This document shows, in pieces, positions 1 to 14,520 of a DNA stretch of 64,000 bases. Position numbers and translations under genes: made by a program. The stretch covers positions 1,116,001 to 1,180,000 of the forward strand of contig SPDT01000010.1 in the NCBI GenBank assembly GCA_008477525.1. Direction: 5' to 3'. Within the stretch, counting starts at the first letter, position 1; each line of letters begins with the position of its first letter. The notes under the pieces are model-generated. The model was not told the DNA's origin and ran no database searches. It was given only the letters and a program-made list of their open reading frames with translations. The DNA comes from Hypomyces perniciosus (lineage: Eukaryota > Ascomycota > Sordariomycetes > Hypocreales > Hypocreaceae).

Positions 1-3000
1 TAAAAATTAATTAAATAGCTAAAAAAGAAATTATAAGCTTTAAAGGGGTATATATATATGTAAATAAGAATAATATAATAGGAAAGTTTATATAGGTAAT
101 TGCCAATTATAATATATAGTATAATAAAGGTATAATTCTAGTAGAATATAATAAGTAAATAAAATATAGTTAATAGACAGTTAATAGTTATAATAACTAG
201 TAAATAAGCTATATTTTATTAATATATATAATAAAAAAGTAATTAAAGAAATATTTAACCCTTTATATATAACAGGTCAAATATTATAGCTTATAAAACC
301 TATACTATTTATAACTTTTATTTTTATTATATAAAAGAAAGTCGCTAATAAAGATAAAGGCTATATAATTATTAATCTAAAAAATCTAAATAATATTATA
401 ATTATAAATATATATTTACTGCATTAATAAAAAGAAATAATTATATTACTGTAAAGGGTTAAATATATATTAATAGTAAATATAAAATCTTTTTTTTATT
501 AATTTTAAATATATCCCGATTACTATCATAAATTTATTATAGTTATATACTATAGTTTAAAACAAGTAAATATACTATGAATAAAATTTAAGAATTTACT
601 TTTATATATATAAAGATAAATAAACTAATAGCTTTACCTTTATTATAAATATATATATATATATATTAATAATAATATTATTTTCTTAAAAACTTTAAAT
701 AATTATATTTAATATTTAAAGATAATCTTTTAACTATTTTTAAAAGCTTAAATTATATTTATTTCTAGCTAAATCTTTTATTAAATATCAGTTAATAACC
801 TTTTTTAAATATTAAATTAATAAAACTAATATATGTTTAATAAAAGATTAAATTAATACTTTATAAAAATAATTATATTTATTAATATTAAAATACCTAG
901 AAATATATATTAATATAATTAACTAGATTTAGAACTTTATCTTTATATATACTTAAAAGGTTGAACCTTCATAGTAGCGGAAAGTCGCGCTATTAATAGT
1001 AGGTTATAAAGAGGGGTATATTAACTTAAAGGCTACAAGGAAGCGTTTTACAGCTATAAAGTCAATCTTATTTAATAATAATAAAGATAATAAATTATAA
1101 CTATAGGCATTTAAGCTTATATAGGAAAATTTATTATATTATTTGTTACTAAAGCTAATATATATTAAAAATATTTATTGCCTAGTTACTAAAATAAATA
1201 TATTTAAAGAGAGAGGCTTTAAAGCTATACTCTTTTACTATTATAGTAAATTTAACTTTAATAATATTATAGTAACTTTAAATAAATCTTTTATTAACTA
1301 TATTAGTTTTTAAAGTAAAATACTTAATCCTATAAAGCGCAATTATTAGCCTATAAAGCTAAAAGTAGTTTATTTAATATAAATTACAATAAAAAACTAT
1401 TTAATATTTTATAGTATTTAATAACCTATTTATATCTTTATTAACTATATAGCTATAAAACTAATTATAAAGTAAAAGTTAATATTTATATTTAATATTA
1501 TAAAAATAAATCTATATTTTATTAATACTAGCAATTTCCTATTTTAATATAATCTCTATATAATCTATATACTTAGAAAGTTTAATATCTTGCCTAATAT
1601 ACTTTCTAGACTCCTTTATATAGTCTATAGATAATAATATATAAGCTTAATTAATAGTATAAAAGGATTATTTAAGTAATATTCTAGCCCTTTTTAATAT
1701 AGCCTACTTAGGTATTAAAGTTGCAGTATATAATAATATTAAAAATAGATTTATAAAAGGATATAAAGATAACTATAAATGTAAGAAAATTATTATATAA
1801 CTCTAGTATATAGGTAAAGTTATTAATATAATAGTATATATACTTAAAAAGGCTTAGCCTTTAAACTCTATAAAAATAAATTACTGTTCTATAAAAATAA
1901 AGATAATATAAAAAGATTATATATTCCCTGCCTTATAATAAAATTTATTATTAAAATAGCCTATAATGCGCAGCACTTTAAAATTAAATATACCTAATAT
2001 AAACTAAAGGGTTTCATTTTCTTAAATATATAATAAAATATTTATATATATATTAACTACTATTAATACAGTATACATAAATAATCTAAATAACCTTGAT
2101 ATAAAGATTTATAGCGTATTATACTAGAGTTAATTTTATATAAAATATAATATATTAACTTTATTTTAATATTGCTAGTAGTTTTAGTAATAAACATTTA
2201 TTTTAAGTTATTAAGGTTTAATAAATTTAATATAATTTTAACAGTAATATATAAATCTTTTAAAAAAAAGGAATCCTCTTAAAATATAAAATATATAAAG
2301 TAGTATATTAAATAAAAGTTTTCTTTACTTTTTAATTACTGGCTAATTAAGGGGTTTTCACTGTAATTATATTAAATAAAGATTGCAAGTAGTTAAGCGA
2401 CTTATAGCAGGAATTATTTACAGCTTTAAACATTTAACTAATAATAATGACTGTATAGTACTTTATAAAAGATAGTCAATTAAAGTCTATTAATGCAATT
2501 ATTAAAGCTATAGTCTATTACTTTTTTTTTAATATCTTTAAATGAATATTAGCTATTAATATTACCAGTAATTTAATTATTATTAAATAATACCTTTATT
2601 ATATCTTTAATATATTCGCTTAATAAAATAATAATACAATTTTACCTTTAAATGCTTTTAACTTTACTAAAAGAGGCGCTTACTAGTAATATTAAAATTA
2701 ATTAATTACTGGAATTTATATATAGTTTATAATAATAAAAAATAAAAATTATAATAGACTTTATTAATATTAAGTATAAAAGATACTTTAATAAAATATA
2801 TAAGCAGTATTAATTTATAGAAAGTAATAAAGACTTTTTATAGCTATACTATAAGTATTTAGTATTAAAGTAAACTATAAAGTTTAGTTAATAGAAAATT
2901 AAACTATTAACTATAAAAAAGCAGATTAATATATACATATATATAATTAAACTGTTAACTTATTAAAGGATTTACTTAATAGTTTTAATTATATAGTTAA

Positions 3001-4918
3001 AAATAGCGCTAATAGGCGAGGATCGTTTTAATAGATTAAAGCTGAATATTATTAAAGCAGTCTATATAAAGGGAGATATAAAAGAATAAAGGTTTTATAA
3101 AATTAAAGCTTTATTAGCTAAAAGAATATACTATAATACACTATAATACTTTATAAAGTAAAAGGGTTATATAGTAAAGTATAATAAATAATATAATAAA
3201 GACCTCTTTATAATAAATGTAAATATATTTATTTAAGACTTTAATAAGTATTTACTAAGTAAAAAAAGTATAATTTAAAAGCTAAAAATAAAAGTAAATT
3301 ATTTAAGATAATAGTTGGAAAACTAATAGCTGCTAGTATTAGCGAATATAAAGATTATTATTTTTCTTCTCTTTGCTTAATAGCCTAGCAGGTAAGTTTT
3401 TATTTCTTTTCTTTTACTTTTTAAATTCTACCTTTTAAACTTTACTTTTATAAATATATTTCCAGTAATTACTATAATTTAATAAAAGGAATAAACTTAT
3501 ATTATAAATCGTTATCTCTGCCTTTATATTCTATTTATTTCCACCTTTATTATTATATATATAATAAAGACACTATCTTTAATTAATAGCTATAATGTAC
3601 TGGTTATAAGAGCTAAAAGCAGGAAAATTAAAATACTATTAGCCTTTAAGCTAGATAAGCTAAATATTTTACTTAGCAATCTTATATATAAAGCCGCGAT
3701 AAAGGTTATAGCAATATACTATACTTAAGCTATAAATATATCGCAAATATAACAGATAAACTATATATATTATCTTTAAAATAGTATATAGTAAATAGGG
3801 CAATAAAGGCAGATAATAGTATTGGCATATAAGCTCTGTAAAGTAATATAATATAAACATAAAATATACAATAAACACTTAACTTAAACTAAATAATTAA
3901 TACTAAATGCCCTTTTTCTAGAAAAAGACCTTTATTTAATATATTAAGCAGTAAAGGAGCAGTTTAGAAATCTTAACCCATATAATATAATATATAAATA
4001 TTGCGCCTATTTCTTAAAAAAGCCTTTAATAGAATTAAAGAAACTATTAATATTTATAAAATCAGTTATATTTATATTAAAGTAGTCTTTCAAGAAAGCA
4101 GGGACTTTTTTATAACTATTAAAGGCTATAAAAGATATAAAACCCTAGAATTTATTATAAACTTTAATAATAAATTGTCTATAATATTAGAACATTAAAC
4201 CTTAAAAGATATAAAGGCAATAAACTATAAGCGCGATAATAATAGGAATATAAAGGTTAAAAATATTCCTATATAAACTTTAAGGGAAATAAAAAATAAA
4301 TAAAGCAATATTAATAATATTAATAAACTTTTATGAAATATAATAAAAAAACAGAAATATAATATAAATTAAAGTAAGCTATTAATATTGCTATTAAAAT
4401 TAAGTATTAAAGAAAAAACATTAGTTTTAAATAGGAGATTCAGCTTTATTGCACTATTTAAAATATTAATTTAAACGCCTTTAAAGCTTAAATAAATATA
4501 CTATTAAAAATTAAAGATATTATTTAGAAACGTTAAGTGTTTAAAAGATATTATATAAATATAACTAGTAAAACAATTAAAGTTAGTTTAAAAATTAATA
4601 TATACCTCTGCTATATTAAATAATTAAAGGGATAAGGGATTAACTTAAAAACGCAAATAATAGCTATTTAAAAGGATATTGCTATATGCAAGGAAGTAAT
4701 TAATTAGCTGTATACTATAATAGGAGAACTGCAGGATAAGGTGGTTATATTAAGATTAGACTACTAGGCTATAGTAAGACGGAACAATACCCTTTAAGAG
4801 TTGGTCTAAATAGCCTATAAGAAAATCAAATAATTGCAGGTAGTTACAGGTATAAGGGATAAGGAGTAATGACCTTGCAGGACTATAAGGATACGGTTAT
4901 TTTTTTAGGAGGGGCAAT
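1..4918 (+). mobile_element. RIP-degraded Ty3/gypsy chromodomain retroelement, copy A (5' end outside window)
   Basis: No intact frame survives, but translating through the stops shows relics in family order. An integrase zinc-binding/core-like stretch lies near 1,940-2,520, including an AQHF-like block and a YKSF-like block. A chromodomain-like stretch with a KGY motif lies near 3,075-3,250. About 1.4 kb of further coding-like sequence follows, with a coiled-coil-like stretch near 4,681-4,870 whose Gln codons have become TAA/TAG. A purine tract (AGGAGGGGCAA, about 4,906-4,917) ends exactly at the LTR, as a polypurine tract should. The same sequence recurs at 21,120-24,540 and inverted at 46,190-49,500, 35,486-36,970 and 11,880-13,915. 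Small frames at 3,669-3,878 and 4,001-4,198 are chance survivals. Confidence 0.75.
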
Positions 4919-5100
4919 TAGTATAAAGGTGCTTAACGATAGCTGTATAATTACCTGATAACAGCTGAAAAGCTGTTGCCACTTTATAATAGATGATATT
5001 ATATAATATAGCTTTGCTTCTCTTTTAGTTAGATCTATTGGTTAGTCTTTTTTATCCCACTTTTTCTGCTTTAAGAGCTTTCCTCGATCACGTTGTGACA
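4919..5100 (+). repeat. LTR of the gypsy-type family (3' LTR of copy A)
   Basis: It abuts the purine tract of copy A, and in coding sense its right end is CGTTGTGACA. The reverse complement matches the intact solo LTR at 45,089-45,268 along its whole length, including that copy's duplicated end. It contains the family hairpin (AACAGCT..AGCTGTT). Confidence 0.8.
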
Positions 5101-6208
5101 GATATTAACCTTTTAAATATTAATTTTATTAATTTAAGCTGTTAATTTATAAAACTTAACAATAAAGTTTTAAAATAGTTTATTTACTATATAATAAATA
5201 TTAAACTCTTAAGCAGTAAATCGCAAAAAGTTAAAAGTTTTATACTACTCCGTATAAGTCCAGGAATGTAATAAAGGTTTTATTACTTCTTTATTTTTAT
5301 ATTATATACTTATCCCTTTTTATTATAATATAATTAAATACCTTTTATATGAAATTATAAGTATTATTATTTAATTAACTGCTAATATAAAGGATATATT
5401 TATAAAGGGTATTAAAATATTTAATATTAATTATAATATTATATAATATAGTAAAACACTAATTTATATACTTTTACTAATAAGTTTTTACATTTTTTAT
5501 CTTTAATATTAAATTTATTTTTAAAGTTATGAATTTAATGCTTTAAAATATTATTATTTTTAGCTTTAATAAATTTATTAATTATATTACTTTAACTTTA
5601 AACTCTATATTAAATAAGCTTCAAGTTTTTAATAATAGTAATATTTTTAAACTGTTTTTATTTTAAAGCTATGTTAAAGTTATACTTTTAATTTTAAAAG
5701 TAATTAAAAATAATGTTAAAAAACTATTTAAATTTTAATACTTAAAGCTATAAAGTTAGGTTTTAATTATTATGATAAGCTTTTAAGATAATATAGATAT
5801 AAGGCTAGTCATAGAAGTAATTAATCAGTCTTGCTTTTTAACTAAAATCCCCTTTTACGCCTTTTATTCTTATTTTAATATTTTTAAATTAAATGCAGGC
5901 TAAAGAATTAGGTATAGGCTAAAGAGTTAAAAAGCTGGGCTAAAGTATATTCTTTACTGCAGGGATATAGGCTTTTAAGCTTAAAGTCTTGCTATAGTTG
6001 GGGATTAGTGAATTTCCTGTAAGATGTAGGGCTCTTTATAGTATCGCGACTGGGCCATCAGCGACTTCATTAATCTTCTCAGGCAGGGTCAAGGGCTAAA
6101 GGTAATAGCGCAGTTGTTATAAGAAGGCACAAACTATTACAGTATATAGAATGACAGGTCAAGACAATATCTTTATTATGCTTTAAATAAGGCAAAAAAC
6201 TATAAAAA
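5101..6208. other. Gene-free AT-rich stretch, unclassified repeat relic
   Basis: No frame, RNA gene or repeat partner was recognised. The part from about 5,980 to 6,175 is noticeably less AT-rich and may be a less mutated remnant. Confidence 0.5.
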
Positions 6209-6210
6209 TA

Positions 6211-7690
6211 GAGTAGTGCTATTCATATAGATAAAAATTGCTATTTATACAGATAGTCTATACGCCACCCGCAAAAATCTCCCTACAGCTTTTTACACTG
6301 TGCAACTTAAACTATAGCAATAATACTACTTACTACAGTAATATTATCAGCGCTATTATAATAATAGATATCCCTATTAACCCTTTATTAACTTAGTTTA
6401 AAGAGATAATTTACTTTAATGTTATTAAACGCTTTAATCTTAATAGTAAAAACTATAGCTGGCTGCAGTTGCCTTTAAAGCTACTAGATTTGCCTAAACC
6501 CGACTATAAAATCCTACCTCTGCTATTATCTCGTTTATTTAATTCTTTTAATAACTTAATCTTTTTTATAGGATTTCTTTTTTAATAATAGCGCAGCTAT
6601 TATTATTAAAAGTAGCTGCTTGCTTTATAAAGTAAATAAAACTATAATTAAAAAGTAAAACTATATCTAAAAAGCTGCCTTTATATAGATATATTAACAC
6701 ATTAACTTTATAATATAGTAATAATAGCTTAGCGATATTGCAATATATATTAATTATATAGCTATTAACCTCTTTGCCTAGTAATATTAAATTACTATTA
6801 CTGCCTTGCCTATATAAAAAAGCGAAAGCCGCTTTAACTTTATTACATTACTTTTATATAATAATACACTCTACTATATAGTTATTTTATTTTTTAAAGA
6901 CTTAAAGCTAGTAAGCCTTTAAATAAATATAATATATATCCGCAATAATAGTTTATAAAGCCTTTAATAAATCTATTATTATTTTATATAAAGAATCCTA
7001 TTAATAGTTATATATACTAAAATTTAAATAAACTGCTCTTTTATATTTAAAACCTTAATATCATTTAAAATCTTTATAAAAAACTTTAATCACCAAATAA
7101 TAGAAAACTGCCTATATTAGTTATACTTTAAACTATTAATAGCAGTAATAATAATAGCGGGGATAATATTAATTTTATATAATAGACTTAATAACTTGAA
7201 CAGTTATAGCAATTATAAAAAGGGCAAAGGCGATTTAAAGGGCGACCTAAAAGGCGACTGCTTATAAACTGACTAAACTTTAATATTTAGCAAGCCCCTT
7301 TACAATTTAAAATAAATAGCTCTATTAGCTTATAGTAAATGCTATAAAGCTCTAGATTATTATTTCAGTATTTTAAAGGCTATAGAGGCTTATAGGTCGC
7401 TAAAATATTATAATAATAAAGCTATATCTTAACTATAGCTTTAACTAGAATTAAGGAAGGGATTAATAAAATTATATTAGCTATACAGCTAAAAGAATAG
7501 TTAGCCTTTATATAAGTAGATAAAGGGGATAATAAAGACTTGTTATTTAAAGTAATCTAATATACTGTAAATAGTTGTTATATAAAGAATTAAATTATAA
7601 AATATAAAGAGCTGTGTAGGGAGATTTTTGCGGGTAGCGCACAGACTATCTGTATAAATAGCAATTTTATCTGTATGAATAGCACTACTC
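6211..7690 (-). mobile_element. Internally deleted TIR DNA transposon flanked by TA
   Basis: The ends are inverted repeats of roughly 90-100 bases: GAGTAGTGCTATTC at the left and its complement at the right. Both are flanked by TA (6209-6210 and 7691-7692), as in Tc1/mariner-like target duplications. The interior matches, in reverse, both end portions of the longer element at 24,543-27,260, but lacks over 1 kb of its middle. No transposase frame survives. Confidence 0.78.
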
Positions 7691-10300
7691 TAAAAATATG
7701 GTTCAAAGGTGTAGGGCTAAGTTATTATTATATAAGGATGCACGTGATACTAATAAGTTATTAGACGGCAGGTTTAGTGCTGAAACAAAACCTGTATATT
7801 GACTTTATATTAATATTGAAGTGAAAATATTATTATATTTATTAATTTAATAACTATAAAAAACTAAAGATTAAAGTATATATAATATTAAATAAGCGTT
7901 TAATATTAATTTTAATAATATTTATAGCGAATAGTAATTAATTGTTATATTAATATAATTCAATATAACTGTTTAAATTAAATATATTAATATTTAATAA
8001 CCTTATAATAGTAGCGCTATATAAATAACTTAATTTAATAAATATTTAAATATCCGCTATAATATTATTCGTTCAATTTTATAAAGAGTTATCTATTTAA
8101 TATATAAAACTAATTTAAGCAGATTTATAGCAGTATAAATATTATTCCCTATAGGTTTTTATAATTTCTTTATGTACTGCTATAATAGAAAATACCTTTA
8201 AAAGATATTAAAACCTAATATTAATAAATTTATAAAACTAAAGCTAAAATTAATAAAAGATAATATTTAAAAGAAACTTTTTAATTAACTATAAAATAAA
8301 ATTATTAATTTTTTTATAATTAATAAATAAACTTCCTTTTAAAAGATTATGAAACTATAAATTAAGCTTTCATTAAAAAAAACTATTATATTAAAAAAAA
8401 AACTATTTAATATTATTAAATAAAGTTTAAATTATAAAAAATAATAAAATAAAAGTTTAATTAAATGTATTATTATTACAAGATTTAAAGTAAAATATAT
8501 TACTTTATTATTTTTTACTATAAAATTTAAAAAAAGTATTTATATATATTAAAATGATTAAAGTTATAATAATATTAATATAAAAAATTATTATTTATTA
8601 CTATTTATTAATTTATAAAATATTAAATATTTTATATAATATTGCATTTAATATTAAATTAAATATAATAATTAATTTTAAGAAATTTAAAATTATAACA
8701 AAATATAAATAAAAAATAATATTTATAATTTAATTTAAATTATTTAAAACCTTTATTATACTTTTAAATCTTTATAATCTTTTAATTAATTTTTAATATT
8801 ATATTAATTATTATTTATATAATTTATTTAATAAAATCTTTAAAGTTTACTTTAATAATACTTTAATTTTTTTATAATATAAAAGGAATATTAATAATAT
8901 ATATTAAAAATTATAAAAAAATTAAATAATATAACCTTTAAATTAATATTAAAATATATAAATTTAAAGTACTAAAAATAAAATACTTTAATTTAATTGT
9001 TATAAATAATAATATTAAAATAAACTTTAAAAGAATAACTATAATTATAAATTAAAAAAGACTTTTTAAACTTTAATATACTTTGAATTTTATAAACTTT
9101 TATTAATAAATTATTAAAGACTTTTTTAATATATATAAACTTTTAAATAAGCTTTTAAAGGAAAATATATTATAAAATTAAATAAATTTTATATTATTAT
9201 ATTTAATTATTTTAAAAACTAATTTATAATTACATTAATTATTATACTTTTTAATTATAATAAAAGAATAATCTTAAAAATAAATACGTTAAATTAAATA
9301 TTTAATAGTATTTTTAAAAATATACTAAAAATAATATTTTAGAATTTTTAATATACTTTTTATTAAAGTATTTATTTATTAAAGAGAAATAAAAACACTA
9401 TAACTTATAATTATATTAAATTAAAGTAATTTATAAAATTTTAAAAGTAATTATTTTAATAATTTAAAATTTACTTTAAATATTTTTTTAATTTATTATT
9501 TAAAAATGAATAATTAAATTAAATAATTAAATATAAAAGTAAAATCATAATTTAAATAGTTTATAAATTTCTATTAAAATAAATTAATAAATTAATTATT
9601 ATTTATAAAGTTTATTTAAAATAATTAAATATTTAAAATAATAAAAACTTTATTATTATTTATAAGTTATAGTTTTTATTTATATTTAAAAAGTAAATTA
9701 TTAAACTTTTATTAATTAAATATCTTTATTATTTAAAGAAAAGTTATTATAAAGTAAATATTATAATTAAATCTTTTTAATAAATCTTAAATTAATTAAA
9801 AGCCTTTATAGTATAATTAATTATTTAATATAAAGTTATAGTTAATGTATAAAAAAGGATTAATATTAATTTACAGTTAATAAAAAAGTATAATTAAAAA
9901 TGAAATACTTTAAAATAAACTGCCTAATAATAATGATAATAATAAATTAATAAATATATATAAAATCGTTAATATATGCCTTTAAATTTATTAATTTAAA
10001 CTCTTTAACTATATCTGCATTTTCTTTATAGTCTATAACTTTTTTTAAACTATTAGCTGTTAATAAAGTAAATTAATATATATATTTATTAAAATAAAAT
10101 ATTATTAATAAATAAACAAATAAAAATATATAAAGATAAGTCTTTAAAAAAAATAAAGATAGCCTATACTATTATATAGCTTAAAACACTATATATTAAA
10201 CTGGCAACCTATAAAGAACTTAAAAGGATAAGATATTACCTTTTCAAAATATTATATAAAAAATCTTAATAAGCTTAGCCTGTTTGCCTATATTATTATT
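7691..10300. other. Very AT-rich, gene-free stretch
   Basis: No gene seen. The first 150 bases are somewhat richer in G and C; 8,160-9,900 is close to pure A/T with almost no C. Probably fully eroded repeats. Confidence 0.5.
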
Positions 10301-10304
10301 AAAT

Positions 10305-10665
10305 TATTATATAAAATCCCTAATCGCTACTTTTTATTTATTAGCTTAATGGCTATATATACCTTAGCCCTTTTTGTATACTCCGCTGTATAGCTTATAG
10401 TATAGTATAGCAGCAATATAGGCTATAAGGTTAAGTAGTAATAGCTGTGGAAATTTAGTGCGCAGGAAGATCTTAGCGGGCGGCGAAATTGTAAGGCTGT
10501 AAAGCTATAAGGAATTTTAATTACTAGTTTTTATTTAACTTTATAATGTATTATAGAAAAAATTAGGCTTAATGTATAGGATATAAAGAGTTGGCTAAAA
10601 ATTAAATAAAGCGAAAATAAAAGTTATATATAAATAGAAATATATATATATATATAGTAATTTTT
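10305..10665 (+). repeat. Dispersed repeat of about 360 bases, copy 1
   Basis: It matches 49,675-50,020 in the same orientation, including the block CGGCGAAAT..GTAAGGCTGTAA and a downstream TTGGCT.AAAATTAA block. This copy carries more C-to-T-type changes than its partner. No coding content seen. Confidence 0.75.
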
Positions 10666-11879
10666 AATAGATAAAGTTAATAAAACCTATAATAAACTTT
10701 ATAATTTTTTTTTGCTTTATTAATAATATTATTTAATAAATAATTTTAAATATTATTGAAATAGCTTTTAAAGATAATTTTAAGGAAATAAAGTAAAAGT
10801 ATAATAAAATTAATAAATATAATATATTAAAAAAGTAATTATAAAAATACTAAAAATATTAAAGAATAAGTTTAATATAAATAAAGTATTAATAAAGAAA
10901 TATAGTTTTATTAAGCTAATTAATAAATAGATTTAAATTAATATAGTTATATATAATAATATATATAATATAAAATCCTTGAAATGAAATATATGATTAC
11001 ATTTAATATACATTAACTCCCCCTTTTAAAAAAAAGTTATAGTTACTTTAATTATTATTATTCTTTATATTTATTTAAAAAGTAAAATAAAAGATAATAA
11101 AAAACTAAAGAGAAAAGATATAAAAAAAGAATTTTTTTTTTATAAATTGTCTTTTAGTTTTATTAACTTTATATATTAATATTTAAATTCTTTTTTAAAA
11201 TATTAATATATAAATTAATATTAATACTTTATTTATATTTATAAACTTTTTTATTTTTATAATAACTTTATTTTTATATTTTAACTTTAATTTTTTACTT
11301 TTATAATATTATAAAGTTTAAAATCAATTAAGTTAAAGTTTATTAAAGTATTTAATTAATTATAATTAACTTTTTAATAATATTTATTTATTAAATTAAT
11401 TAACTTTATTATTATTTCTAATAGGGTTTTAAATTGTAATTTTATTTATTTAATATATTTGAATAATTAATTACATATAATTATTAATATTTATTTTATC
11501 TTTAAATAACTATATTATTACTTAATAATATTAGTATTTATATATATCATTTACTACTTTCATTATTTAGCTAGTAATTTTATAGTATTTTATATAATAT
11601 ATTTATATTTTTAATTTCTTTTTAAATATTATATTTAATATTATAATATTATATTATAATATTTAATTTATAACTTTTATTATTAAAATTTTAAAGTTAT
11701 TAATTTTTATTATTTCTTTTCTTTATAATTAAAGTTTTTTAATATATCTTTTTATAATATAATTAATAATTTTAATTTTTATTATTTAAATTAAATAAAG
11801 TTTTTTTATAATTATTAATATCTGTTTTTTATTTAATATTAATAAACAGTTAATTATATTTTAATATATAACTTTAAAT
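10666..11879. other. Very AT-rich, gene-free stretch
   Basis: Long A/T runs; nothing recognised as a gene, RNA or named repeat. Confidence 0.5.
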
Positions 11880-13915
11880 ATTATATTAATATTTATAACT
11901 TTTATTATATTTTTAATATCATTTCTTTATTTAATATCGTGTTTTATTTCTATAATACCTTATAGTTATTAAATTCTATTGTAAGCAGTTTAAACTAACG
12001 CTTTTAGGTTTTTATTCTATTTCGCTATTATTTAATAGTTTAACCTTAATGCAATTACCTTTTCCCGTAATTTTCTTCCTATAGTGTGTAACTAGTTAAT
12101 TATCTCTTTATATATACTACTATCTGCCTATAATACAATAACCTATATTTTTAAATTAATTATCTACCCCTTTAACTATACAATTTAATATAAATATATA
12201 TCAACTTTACAATTATCTTTAACTTATTAATATTTAGGTTAATTATATATATTTTTTAAACCCTATTATCTGTAGGTAACAGTATTAGTTATCTTTAATA
12301 GTGTCTCTCTCTATCTAAACTTTAAAAGCTTTTAAATTAATATTCAATAAAGGTATAATTAAGTTAAATTTTTATTTAAATATAGTATCTTTTTTTAATG
12401 CCTAACTTTAAAGGTAATTTTAATAATTTATTTTTATTGTTATATTTTTATATTTTTATTATTTTAAAAACACCTTACTATTATTACCCCTATTATCTTG
12501 CTTATTTTCTGCCTTTAATATCTATTTAAATAAATCCTTAAAACGTCTATCTCTCTTTTAGCTATATACCTCCTCTATTATCTCTATATCTAAAACTAAA
12601 GGGTTTAATATAAATAATTTACTGTCAAAACTGATAATAAACCTTAAAGTTTTATATTTCTTATAGGTCAATAGCAGTAAAAACACCCGACTTTTTCAGC
12701 GATTGTTTTAGTATAAGGGCGACTGCTTTCACTAGTGTTACACTGTTATCTAACTCTTTAGCCCTACCGCACGCCTCTTTAATAAAGTCGCCCTTTTTCC
12801 TGCCATTAATGCAGCAGGCCCGCCTTAAGGTTTACTACTTCCCTGGCCCAGCTAGTCTTCCCCTATTTTAAGTAGGAAAAAAGTGCAATACTTCTTTATC
12901 TTATTATATAGTCTAACTTCCCTAAACTTTTCTTATACTGCCTCGCGTAATAAATAAAAGTCTTCTTAAAAAAAAAGCGCGCGTAATATTAACTATTTTA
13001 TCTAGGTAAAATATTTACTATATATTTAATCTCTATACTAAATGACTTTATAAAGCTTATAAGTAAATGCTATTATCTGCCTTTATTATATTATTCACTA
13101 TACTCTATTTCAGAGTTAATATATATAATCTATTTATTATATTTATAATATATTTATTGTTTAAGTGTAATATATTGCTGCTACTTTCTTTACAGTATTA
13201 TATATTAAATTACTAACTAAAATATTAAAATCCTTTAACTTAAAAGTAAATAGTAGTCTACTATCCTAATTTTTAGCTATTTTCACTAGTATATTATATA
13301 ATAATATAGCTATTATAAATATTAAAAAGTAAAAATAGATATAATATAAATATAAACATAATAATATATAATATAGTTGTATTCTTTTAATAAAGCTATA
13401 TTAAATACTATAAATATATATATATATATAAATAAAATTTAAAAAGTAAAAAGGAAAGGAAATAGAAATTTATTTATTAGGCTATTAAATAAAGAAAAAA
13501 ATAATAATCCCCCTATTATTACAGGCTTAAGCTCTTTTTATATTAGCAGCTATTAGTTTTCCTATTATTATACTACATAATTTAGTTTTATTTTTAGCTT
13601 TTAAATTTTACTTTTTTTAATTAATAGGTATTTATTAAAGTCTTTAATAAATACATTTATATTTATTATAAGTAAGTCTTTATAATATTATTTATTATAC
13701 TCTACTATATAACCCTTTTACTTTATAAAGTATTATAGTTTATCATAATATATCCTTTTAAGTAATAAAGCTTTAATTTTATAAAACTGCTACTCTTTTA
13801 TATCTCTTTTTATATAGACTACTTTAATAATATTTAGTTTTAGCCTATTAAATAGATCCTTGCCTATTAGTGCTACTTTTAATTATATAATTAAAACTAC
13901 TAGGTAAATCTTTTA
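11880..13915 (-). mobile_element. Inverted partial copy D of the gypsy-type element
   Basis: The reverse complement matches the 3' half of copy A. The chromodomain-like part lies at about 13,450-13,900 and the downstream coding-like segment at 11,880-13,440. Around 12,640-12,900 base composition is closer to normal, and a coding-like stretch can be read on the minus strand with few stops. The element is broken at 13,915 by the next repeat. Confidence 0.7.
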
Positions 13916-13919
13916 ATAG

Positions 13920-14520
13920 GTTAGTATAATATTATTAATTTCTTATCGGTGTTAATTAATTTAAGTTCTTTATTATTAAATAAAGGCTATCAAAAATTAT
14001 TTTTTATTGGCCTAGTTAATTAAATATAGTTTATCTATTCTCTAAAAAAGTACTATTTATTATTTACTATATAAGGATTTCTGCAGTTTTTACTTCGCTA
14101 ATTAATAAAGTAGCAGTATATAGATAATTAATTAAAATAAATGTATATAAATGCTGGGATTAATAGATAAAATTATCTAGGATTATATGCGCTGACTGGT
14201 TCTGTTAGTTTGATTAGGTAGATTGGATTACTTCTTCTATTACTTTGGGCTTTACGGCGGCAGCAGGGACAGAAAACAATTTCTGGATTTAAAGAAGAAA
14301 GAATTATATGCGGCGCTACAACCATCTAGAGAGCAATTGCTACTAGTTCATATGAATGAAGTGTTAGTAAAGAAGTATGGTTCTATTAAGCTAGTTAACG
14401 AATAGAGAGGTTTAGACTAGTGTAGTTGCACGGAATGATGCATATAATATAAGATCCTCTGGATCGAGTGTGTGGTCACACCCAACGCACGTATTACAGC
14501 TATTAGCTGCTAAACCTTTT
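13920..14520 (+). repeat. LTR-like dispersed repeat of about 600 bases (family 3), copy 1
   Basis: It aligns with 44,170-44,770 in the same orientation, and 14,340-14,500 aligns with the reverse complement of 28,590-28,780 (shared words AGACTAGTGT and AAGATCCTCTGGAT). A 60-codon open frame at 14,223-14,405 lies inside it, but the 44-kb copy has stops and gaps there, so I do not call a gene. This copy is the less mutated of the two. Confidence 0.72.

Noticed and set aside
3669..4198. Open frames of 69 codons (minus) and 65 codons (plus)
   Set aside because: They lie inside a RIP-degraded retroelement, have A/T-driven composition, and the corresponding parts of other copies carry stops.
14223..14405. 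60-codon frame with ordinary-looking protein composition
   Set aside because: It lies wholly inside the family 3 LTR-like repeat; the 44-kb copy is broken at the same place, so coding is not supported.
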